NCBI GenBank assembly: GCA_016207445.1
Contig: JACQPS010000001.1
Span: forward strand, 1-7,422
Direction of reading: 5' to 3'
Length of the DNA stretch: 7,422 nt
Source of the DNA: Gemmatimonadota bacterium
GTDB lineage: Bacteria > Gemmatimonadota > Gemmatimonadetes > Longimicrobiales > RSA9
This document shows positions 1 through 4,580 of this stretch, one piece after another (the stretch's first letter is position 1; every line of letters starts with the position of its first letter). The position numbers and the translations under genes were made by a program. The notes beneath the pieces are model-generated. The model saw nothing but the letters and a program-made list of their open reading frames with translations. It had not been told where the DNA came from and searched no databases.

Positions 1-102
1 ATCTTCGACAAAGAAGCTGGCGACGGTCGCGCCATCGTTGGTCTTCCAGGCAGTGGAGATGCGGTCGTAGGTGGACTTGATCTGATCGAAGTGAGCGGAC
101 AT
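1..102 (-). CDS. SnoaL-like / DUF4440 protein, 5' end only (partial, integron cassette gene)
   Basis: Only the first 34 codons are inside the window; the gene runs off the left edge. The start is an ATG at 100-102, supported by a very strong ribosome binding site, GAGGAGG at 107-113 on the minus strand, 4 bases upstream. The peptide begins MSAHFDQIKSTYDRI and continues with STAWKTNDGATVASFFVED. The pattern of an N-terminal amphipathic helix followed by 'W..nDga.vA.fF.eD' is typical of NTF2-like proteins of the SnoaL/DUF4440 type. These are small cone-shaped proteins whose individual substrates are usually unknown, and they are frequent passengers of environmental integron cassettes. The gene follows the attC site at 194-301 in the same direction, so it is probably the next cassette of the array. 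With only 34 residues the family call is likely but not certain, and no active-site residues can be judged. Confidence 0.62.
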   Translation of the reverse strand, partial: MSAHFDQIKSTYDRISTAWKTNDGATVASFFVED

Positions 103-114
103 GCAGCCTCCTCA

Positions 115-140
115 TAAGGGACCGGAACGGTCTCTAAGGG
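115..140. promoter_or_regulatory. Operator-like inverted repeat inside direct repeats, upstream of the SnoaL-like gene
   Basis: GACCG at 120-124 and CGGTC at 128-132 form a short inverted repeat around GAA; the stem extends to 7 pairs if one G-T pair is allowed. It is flanked by two exact copies of TAAGGG (115-120 and 135-140) whose starts lie 20 bases apart, close to two helical turns. The element sits directly upstream of the ribosome binding site of the minus-strand gene ending at 102. It could be an operator or a small leader hairpin. No known regulator is recognised, and chance is a real possibility in GC-rich DNA. Confidence 0.25.
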
Positions 141-193
141 TACGTCGGCCGGGGCGGTTCGGATCGATGGCGGATACCGCAAGTCTTGGCGCA

Positions 194-301
194 GGCTAAC
201 GGACAGGAAATGAGCTGCGGGCTGAGGCGCCCGCAAGGGCGCCCGGTCCGCGGCAAGAAAGCGAAGCGCCGAGGCCCGTCAGCTCCATTTCCTTGTTAGC
301 C
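194..301 (-). other. attC: attC recombination site of an integron gene cassette
   Basis: The outer cores are exact complements: GGCTAAC at 194-200 and GTTAGCC at 295-301. Inside them AGGAAATG (205-212) pairs with CATTTCCT (286-293), AGCTG (213-217) with CAGCT (280-284), and CGGGC (218-222) with GCCCG (274-278). The only interruptions are single unpaired bases at 285 and 279 and an unequal spacer next to the cores (4 bases against 1). This is the folded architecture of attC sites: two core boxes, two paired inner boxes, extrahelical bases and a variable terminal structure. Read on the minus strand, the extra bases lie in the 5' (L'') arm, the arrangement known for attC in cassette orientation, and both flanking genes also run on the minus strand. 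The terminal part contains a perfect 7-pair hairpin, GGCGCCC/GGGCGCC, closed by GCAA (226-243). The core reads GTTAGCC rather than strict GTTRRRY, a one-base deviation. The length of 108 bases is within the usual range. Confidence 0.85.
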
Positions 302-316
302 GGCGCCGCGTCGGGG

Positions 317-1126
317 TTACGGTTGGAGGGCGGCTAATGCCTGCTCGAACGTGCCGGTGAAGTAGGCAACGTTGTGGAAGGCCTCTCGTGTGAGGGCCTC
401 CGCCACGAATCGGGCGTGGTCAACGCTCTGGCCGATGACGATGATGCGAGTGTTGTGGTCCTCCATTGGTAGGCGCCCATCGTCCTTCGCCCGTCGCACC
501 TCACCGACATCCTTGCCCTCGAGCACGCCACTGCGCGGGAGGTGCCGCGCGCTCCCCAGTGTGCCCGCGTGATAAGCCGCTGCCTCGCGCACATCGATCA
601 CCACCGCGGTACGGTCATTCGCGAGGACATAACGAAGACCGTCGAGTTCAATCTCGGTGACGCCGCCCAGGGCGCGCCAAACAGGGATGCCGAGCTGGTA
701 GCGGCGCACGTTGGTATAGTCCGAAGCGAGAAGCTCTTCCGCGAGTCGTTTGCTCTTTCCGCAGTGCGGGCCGTTACAATAGAGCACGATCGGCCTCCTC
801 TTGTCGCCCCGCACGAGGCGGCCGACTTCAGCCACGTCCGAGACGTACATTGACATCGGCACACCGGGGCGGGCGGCTACGTTGAGCGCGCCCGGGATGT
901 GGCTGATCGCAAACTCGAGGTGTGGCCGTGCGTCGAGAACAACGGCGCGGTTCTCGGCGAGGATGCCTCGCAGCTCTTCGGTGGACACTTCCGCGGTACG
1001 CTGGCCGGTCTCGCCTAGGACGGCTGTAAAGATGTTGCCGGGTGTCTGCGTCCAGGCGACAGCGCCAACGATGGTCAAGCCGAGGACAATGTGCGTGACC
1101 CGGCGGTGGCTCAACATGGCGATCAT
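317..1126 (-). CDS. Membrane-anchored tandem rhodanese-domain protein (cassette gene)
   Basis: The protein has 269 residues. The start chosen is the ATG at 1124-1126, because GGAGGT (1131-1136, minus strand) lies 4 bases upstream; a GTG at 1130-1132 in the same frame overlaps that site and is unlikely. Residues about 12-26 are hydrophobic (HIVLGLTIVGAVAWT) after a short basic segment, suggesting a signal anchor and a periplasmic body. The first rhodanese domain (about 46-155) contains VVLDARPHLEFAISHIPGA and the active-site loop YCNGPHCGKSKRLAEELL, with Cys117 as the probable sulfur carrier and a second Cys122 five residues later. The second domain (about 163-265) has the rhodanese fold signature VVIDVREAAAYHAGTLGSA, but its loop position reads VIGQSVDHARFVAEAL with no cysteine, so it is probably catalytically dead. 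Rhodaneses move sulfane sulfur to acceptors such as thiols or cyanide; the acceptor here is unknown. A promoter of its own is not evident, so transcription may come from elsewhere in the array. Confidence 0.87.
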   Translation of the reverse strand: MIAMLSHRRVTHIVLGLTIVGAVAWTQTPGNIFTAVLGETGQRTAEVSTEELRGILAENRAVVLDARPHLEFAISHIPGALNVAARPGVPMSMYVSDVAEVGRLVRGDKRRPIVLYCNGPHCGKSKRLAEELLASDYTNVRRYQLGIPVWRALGGVTEIELDGLRYVLANDRTAVVIDVREAAAYHAGTLGSARHLPRSGVLEGKDVGEVRRAKDDGRLPMEDHNTRIIVIGQSVDHARFVAEALTREAFHNVAYFTGTFEQALAALQP

Positions 1127-1130
1127 GCGC

Positions 1131-1136
1131 ACCTCC
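1131..1136 (-). promoter_or_regulatory. Ribosome binding site that fixes the rhodanese start
   Basis: On the minus strand this reads GGAGGT, four bases before the ATG at 1126. It overlaps the alternative upstream GTG codon (1130-1132) and is 13 bases from the next ATG (1115-1117), so it selects the start at 1126. Confidence 0.75.
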
Positions 1137-1166
1137 GAAGATGGCCGATGGCGGGTGGTGGCGTCC

Positions 1167-1173
1167 GGCTAAC
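1167..1173 (-). other. Integron core site at the right end of the cassette array (attI, attC remnant or secondary site)
   Basis: On the minus strand this reads GTTAGCC, identical to the core of the attC at 194-200, and it lies about 40 bases upstream of the rhodanese start, where a cassette boundary is expected. The DNA on its other side (1174-1300) does not fold back onto it as an attC would: no complementary GGCTAAC-type box and no paired inner boxes are found. It may therefore be an attI site, a decayed attC, or a secondary site where a cassette was inserted. A 7-base match alone could be chance; position and orientation raise its value. Confidence 0.55.
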
Positions 1174-1370
1174 TACTCTCTGGACCTGCGAGCCCGACGC
1201 CGCTTGGGCCGCCGATGCGGCCGGGTAACGGTCCGCGTATGGGCCCGCGCGTCCCCGCTGAACTGCCTCAGGCTAAACCATTTCCTGAGGGTGCACAAGA
1301 AGATTCGGGAGGTGCGCTAGGCTGCGCCGGCTGCGTGCTATAACAATTACTCCGCTGCTCCGCCTTCCGC
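1174..1370. other. Gene-free stretch with two short perfect hairpins
   Basis: I see no convincing gene between the cassette core and the tandem repeat. Two inverted repeats stand out. GGCCGC/GCGGCC (1207-1212 and 1217-1222) is a 6-pair stem around CGAT. CCTCAGG/CCTGAGG (1266-1272 and 1284-1290) is a 7-pair stem around an 11-base, AT-richer loop. Neither is followed by a T run on either strand, so they are not intrinsic terminators. A TATAAC at 1339-1344 looks like a -10 box but has no partner -35. A 42-codon frame from 1215 to 1343 lacks a ribosome binding site and is not called. Confidence 0.5.
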
Positions 1371-1484
1371 TTTCCTGTGCCGGTTTTCTGCGCCGGTTTT
1401 CTGTGCCGGTTTTCCTGTGCCGGTTTTCCTGTGCCGGTTTTCGTGCGCCGGTTTTCGTGTGCCGTTTTTCTGTGCCGGGGGGGG
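1371..1484. repeat. Tandem 13-14 base repeat, eight copies, ending in a run of eight G
   Basis: Eight units of the form TTTTC(C)TGTGCCGG run from 1371 to 1478. They start at 1371, 1384, 1397, 1410, 1424, 1438, 1452 and 1465, with lengths 13, 13, 13, 14, 14, 14, 13 and 14. Variation is confined to C or CC after the T run, CTG or CGTG, and TGTG or TGCG. The neighbouring units 4 and 5 (1410-1437) are identical. The last unit runs into a track of eight G (1477-1484). The unit lengths are not multiples of three and no gene uses the stretch. It lies 4 bases beyond the stop codon of the minus-strand M20 gene, so it would be transcribed as its 3' untranslated region. Identical neighbours and small length changes suggest growth by slippage. 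Confidence 0.9.
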
Positions 1485-1488
1485 TTCG

Positions 1489-2757
1489 CTACTCGATTCC
1501 CGTCAGGGCCAGCGCGATGAGCAGCACGCGCTCGATGCCCTTAGGCCCGCCATCGTTCGAGTACCACTCTTCCATGGTGTGCGTCCCGCCCGACTCGCCG
1601 CCCGCGCCCAGCGCAATGGCGGGAATCCCGAGGGCGATGGGGACGTTGGCATCCGTCGACGAAGCCACCAGCTCCGGCGTCTCTCCGATGAAGCGGGTCG
1701 CGGCCCGGGCGACGCCCACGATGCGCGAGCCGGCGGGCGTCTCGCCGGTCGGGCGGTCGCCGATCAGCTCGATATCGAGGCGCAGGCCGGGCGTGCCGCG
1801 ACGGCGCCGGTCCTCCACCTCCTCGCGCGCGCGTGTCAGCACGGTCCGTACGGACGCCTCCAGCTCGGCCAGGGCCTCTGCGCTCTCGCCGCGCAGGTCG
1901 AGCTCGAGCCACGCCTGCTCGGGGATGGCGTTGACGCTGGTGCCGCCGCCAATGCGGCCGACGGTCAGCGCCGTGCGCCGATTCGGTCGCTCGAGCCGGG
2001 CCAGCTCGGCCACGGCGATGCCGAGCGCGTCCACTGGGTTGGGCAGCCCCCAATCGGCCCAGGAGTGGCCGCCGGGGCCGCCCAGGGTCACGCGCAGCCG
2101 GCGGGATCCCACGGCGCGGTTGACGATGCGGCGTCGCCCCGTGCCATCCAGCGTGATGAATCCGGCGGCATGCCGGAAAGGCGAGCCCTCCCGGAACAGG
2201 TGCTTCACGCCGCGCAGATCCCCCACACCCTCCTCGCCCACCGTGGCGGCGAGGACCAGCGGGCGGCGCGTCCGGATGCGCGCGCCCACGAGCGCGCGCG
2301 CGGTCGCGAGCAACGCGGCCAGACCGCGCGCGTTGTCGGCGATGCCGGGGGCGATCAGGCGGCCGCCGTCGCGCCGGACCCGAATCGGCGTGTCCTCCGG
2401 AAAGACCGTGTCCAGGTGCGCGGCCAGGAGCAGGGGAGGCGCGGCATTGGCGCCGTTGGCGGGAACGCGCGCGAGCACGTTGCCCACGTCATCGATGGCG
2501 ACGTCGTCGAGCCCGAGCTCGCGGAGGCGATCGGCCATCCAGGCGGCCCGCGGCGCCTCGCCGAACGGCGGCGCGGGGATCTGAGCCAGCGCGACCACAT
2601 CGGCCAGCGTCTCCGCGTCCGTCTCGCGCACCAGCCCGCGCGCTCGGGCCACGGCCTGCTGGCGCGCGAGCTTCGCCACATCGGGCGTCTCGCGCCCGGC
2701 CGCCGCCGCCTGCTGACGCAGCGTTTTCGTCCAGCGCTTCCGGCGACCTCGATCCAT
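1489..2757 (-). CDS. M20 family metallopeptidase (dipeptidase/ArgE/DapE-like)
   Basis: The protein has 422 residues and no signal peptide, so it is probably cytoplasmic. The M20 zinc signature is complete: AAHLDTV with His114 and Asp116, GIADNARG with the bridging Asp141, GEEGVGD with Glu175 (general base) and Glu176 (metal ligand), Asp204 in ITLDGTG, and His393 in GGTHTMEEWY. The lid/dimerisation domain lies at about 215-325, with the conserved GGPGGHSWAD around His231 and a GGTSVNAIPE segment (271-280). These residues indicate a two-zinc aminoacyl hydrolase that splits dipeptides or N-acyl amino acids; the exact substrate cannot be read from sequence. The first ~45 residues are basic and Ala-rich and form a longer N-terminus than is usual, so the true start could be later, although no good internal ribosome binding site is seen. 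The upstream GGGGGCGGG is only a weak one. The gene is divergent from the LeuA-like operon, across 108 bases. Confidence 0.93.
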   Translation of the reverse strand: MDRGRRKRWTKTLRQQAAAAGRETPDVAKLARQQAVARARGLVRETDAETLADVVALAQIPAPPFGEAPRAAWMADRLRELGLDDVAIDDVGNVLARVPANGANAAPPLLLAAHLDTVFPEDTPIRVRRDGGRLIAPGIADNARGLAALLATARALVGARIRTRRPLVLAATVGEEGVGDLRGVKHLFREGSPFRHAAGFITLDGTGRRRIVNRAVGSRRLRVTLGGPGGHSWADWGLPNPVDALGIAVAELARLERPNRRTALTVGRIGGGTSVNAIPEQAWLELDLRGESAEALAELEASVRTVLTRAREEVEDRRRRGTPGLRLDIELIGDRPTGETPAGSRIVGVARAATRFIGETPELVASSTDANVPIALGIPAIALGAGGESGGTHTMEEWYSNDGGPKGIERVLLIALALTGIE

Positions 2758-2865
2758 ACGAAACCCGCCCCCGCGGCGCGCTTTCCGTTGACAATACTAG
2801 CGCGCGCGGAGCATCTTGCCAGTCCGCCCCGTCCGCCCCGTCCGCCCCGGCACACGAGACCGGCG
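2758..2865. promoter_or_regulatory. Divergent intergenic region with a possible plus-strand promoter
   Basis: This 108-base gap must contain the start signals of the minus-strand M20 gene and the plus-strand LeuA-like operon. A perfect -35 hexamer, TTGACA, lies at 2788-2793. The best -10 candidate 18 bases later is CATCTT (2812-2817), which matches the consensus poorly. On the minus strand TGGCAA and TAGTAT lie 16 bases apart and could serve the M20 gene. The two candidates overlap, so expression of the two genes may be linked. No known operator was recognised. Confidence 0.35.
2822..2848. repeat. Three exact tandem copies of GTCCGCCCC in the operon leader
   Basis: The 9-base unit GTCCGCCCC occurs three times without a mismatch, ending 17 bases before the start codon of the LeuA-like gene. 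It has almost no purines, so it gives no ribosome binding site. It lies in the presumed leader of the operon; a role is not known. Confidence 0.85.
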
Positions 2866-4119
2866 ATGGAAGAGAAAGAGCTCATCTACGACTGGAACGC
2901 CGCCGGCGCGTCGGCCCGCGTGCGTCCGGTCGTCGAGCTCGATGACGAGACGCTGCGCGACGGCATCCAGTGTCCGTCCGTGCTCGACCCGCCCATCGCC
3001 CAGAAGCTCGAGATCCTCCACCTCATGGCCGAGCTGGGCATCCAGGCCGTGAACCTCGGGCTGCCCGGCGCGGGTGCGCGCGCCGTCGCCGATGTCACCG
3101 CACTCGCCCGGGAAATCGCGCGCGCCGGCCTCCGCATCTTCCCGAACTGTGCCGCCCGCACGGTCCGGGCCGACGTGGAGCCGATCGCACGCATCGTCGA
3201 CGACACGGGCGTGCCGATCGAGGCGGCCACCTTCATCGGCTCGTCGCCCATACGGCAGTATGCCGAGGACTGGACGCTGGACAAGATGCTGCGGGCGACC
3301 GAGGACGCCGTGACGTTCGCTGTCTCGCTCGGGCTGCCGGTCATGTACGTCACCGAGGACACCACGCGCGCGCGCCCCGAGGTGCTCCAGCGGCTCTATA
3401 CGACCGCGATCGAGTGCGGCGCCCGGCGCATCTGCCTCGCGGATACGGTGGGACACGCCACGCCCGCGGGCGCACGCCGCCTGGTTCGCTTCATCATCGA
3501 TGAGGTGGTGCGGCCCACGGGCGAGCCGGTCAAGGTGGATTGGCACGGGCATCGCGACCGCGGGCTCGCCATCCCGAACACGCTCGCGGCGATCGACGAG
3601 GGCGTGCACCGCGTGCACGGCTGCGCGCTCGGCATCGGCGAGCGCGTGGGCAACACGGAGATGGATCTGCTGCTGGTGAACCTGAAGCTCCTGGGCCTGC
3701 ACGATGGCGACCTGTCGAAGCTGCCGGCCTACGTCGAGCTGGTCTCGCGCGCGTGCGGCGTGCCGGTGCCGCCCAACTACCCGGTCTTCGGCGAGGATGC
3801 GTTCCGCACGGGTACGGGGGTGCACGCCGCCGCCATCATCAAGGCCAAGGGCAAGGGCGACGACTGGCTGGCCGACCGCGTCTACTCCGGCGTGCCGGCC
3901 GGGCTCTTCGGCCGCCGGCAGCGGATCGAGGTCGGGCACATGAGCGGCATGTCCAACGTCAAGTTCTGGCTGAGCGCGCACGGCTACGACTGCGACGATG
4001 AGGCGCTGTGCCAGCGCGTGTTCGAGCTGGCCAAGCGCGCGAACCGGTTGCTGACGGACGAAGAGATGCACGCATGCTGCCGGGAGCACGGTGCGAGGCC
4101 GGTTGCGACCGGCGACTAG
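2866..4119 (+). CDS. LeuA-like (2-isopropylmalate/homocitrate synthase family) enzyme without regulatory domain
   Basis: The protein has 417 residues and belongs to the HMGL-like / DRE-TIM metallolyase family, which condenses acyl-CoA with a 2-oxo acid. Visible motifs are DETLRDGIQ (27-35) with the catalytic Arg31 and metal ligand Asp32, DWHGHRDRGLAIPN (225-238) with the metal-binding HxH pair His227/His229, and GCALGIGERVGNTEMD (252-267). The linker subdomain is present: GTGVHAAAI around His320 corresponds to the SGIH segment of LeuA, and IEVGHMSGMSNVKFWL (354-369) to the 'lGkhSGr' helix. The protein ends soon after, so the C-terminal leucine-binding domain of LeuA is missing, as in homocitrate and some citramalate synthases. 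The 2-oxo acid substrate cannot be assigned, and no leuB/C/D genes are near. The start at 2866 is preceded by a weak GAGA (2856-2859); the reading frame stays open far upstream only because of GC bias. It is the first gene of a compact operon with the EVE and DUF885 genes. Confidence 0.88.
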   Translation: MEEKELIYDWNAAGASARVRPVVELDDETLRDGIQCPSVLDPPIAQKLEILHLMAELGIQAVNLGLPGAGARAVADVTALAREIARAGLRIFPNCAARTVRADVEPIARIVDDTGVPIEAATFIGSSPIRQYAEDWTLDKMLRATEDAVTFAVSLGLPVMYVTEDTTRARPEVLQRLYTTAIECGARRICLADTVGHATPAGARRLVRFIIDEVVRPTGEPVKVDWHGHRDRGLAIPNTLAAIDEGVHRVHGCALGIGERVGNTEMDLLLVNLKLLGLHDGDLSKLPAYVELVSRACGVPVPPNYPVFGEDAFRTGTGVHAAAIIKAKGKGDDWLADRVYSGVPAGLFGRRQRIEVGHMSGMSNVKFWLSAHGYDCDDEALCQRVFELAKRANRLLTDEEMHACCREHGARPVATGD

Positions 4120-4120
4120 G

Positions 4121-4576
4121 ATGGAAGAGCGACGCTGGGTCTTTCTGGCCGACCCCTCGGACTACGGGTGGAACGAGCTCGTCCGCGACGCGCGCACCGT
4201 GTGGGACGGCATCAAGGGCGCGCAGGCGCAACGCAATCTGGCGCAGTGCGGGGCGGGCGACCCCGTGCTGATCTACCACACCTCGCCGGACAAGGCGCTG
4301 GTGGGCACGGCGCGCGTGAGCGGCGGTCCCCGGCCGGATCCCAAGTTTCCCGAGCGGGTCGTGGTGGACCTGGAGCCGGTGCTGCAGCTCCGGCGGCCGC
4401 TCGGGATCGCGGAGCTGCGCGACGACGGCGTGCTCTCGCAGGCGGGGTTCGTGAAGATTCAGCGGGTGGCGGTGCAGCCGATCAGTCTCGCACACTGGGA
4501 CCGGGTGATGGAGAAGACGGGGACGGACCCGGGCGCCGCGCTGGCCACGGATGCGGCGGAGGCGGGAGGACCGTGA
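4121..4576 (+). CDS. EVE domain-containing protein (PUA-like fold)
   Basis: The protein has 151 residues and is almost entirely one EVE domain. It shows RRWVFLADPSDYGWNEL at 4-20, then VWDGIKGAQAQRNLAQ (27-42) at the place of the family's 'WdGVRNyQAR' motif, then GDPVLIYHTSPDKALVGTA (46-64) at the place of 'Gd.vl.YHs....vvG.a'. EVE domains are structurally related to PUA and YTH domains, and some bind modified bases in DNA or RNA. No ligand is known for this type of stand-alone bacterial copy. The usual Val-Arg-Asn is replaced by Ile31-Lys32-Gly33, which may alter the pocket. The start at 4121 is one base after the LeuA-like stop, so translation is probably coupled; no clear ribosome binding site exists. 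An in-frame GTG at 4091 would add ten residues with no family match. The last ~15 residues are Ala/Gly-rich and likely disordered. Confidence 0.88.
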   Translation: MEERRWVFLADPSDYGWNELVRDARTVWDGIKGAQAQRNLAQCGAGDPVLIYHTSPDKALVGTARVSGGPRPDPKFPERVVVDLEPVLQLRRPLGIAELRDDGVLSQAGFVKIQRVAVQPISLAHWDRVMEKTGTDPGAALATDAAEAGGP

Positions 4577-4580
4577 ACGG

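Larger units (their letters stand above)
200..1172 (-). mobile_element. Integron gene cassette carrying the double-rhodanese gene
   Basis: The cassette is bounded on the minus strand by GTTAGCC at 1173-1167 and by the R' core of the attC at 200-194. Integron integrases cut between the G and the TT of this core, which gives a cassette of about 973 bases. It holds one gene, whose stop lies 15 bases from the attC and whose start lies about 40 bases from the upstream core. That compact layout, one open reading frame plus attC, is the classical cassette plan. The upstream boundary rests on a 7-base match plus its position, so the downstream end is much more certain than the upstream end. No integrase gene is in the window. 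The stretch looks less GC-rich than the genes on the right, which fits transferred DNA. Confidence 0.72.

Noticed and set aside
1174..1293. A second attC, suggested by the shared 9-mer CCATTTCCT (285-293 and 1278-1286) and the nearby GGCTAA
   Set aside because: The half next to the core at 1167-1173 (TACTCTCTGGACC) has no complement near 1290, and no GTTAGCC-like box is present there. At most it is a decayed remnant.
1215..1343. 42-codon plus-strand frame in the gene-free stretch
   Set aside because: There is no ribosome binding site, it overlaps both hairpins, and its composition is what GC-rich non-coding DNA gives by chance.
1371..1484. CRISPR array
   Set aside because: The units are adjacent with no unique spacers and are only 13-14 bases long; no cas genes are present.
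1417..2865. Long plus-strand open frame running into the LeuA-like gene, suggesting an N-terminal extension of nearly 500 residues
   Set aside because: It lies opposite the M20 gene, whose catalytic motifs are complete, and its translation has no family features and begins in the tandem repeat. The LeuA-like homology starts only near 2866. GC bias keeps the frame open.
2797..4089. 430-codon minus-strand open frame opposite the LeuA-like gene
   Set aside because: Composition is rich in Arg, His, Ala and Val without motifs, and the other strand codes a clear enzyme. It is an antisense shadow.
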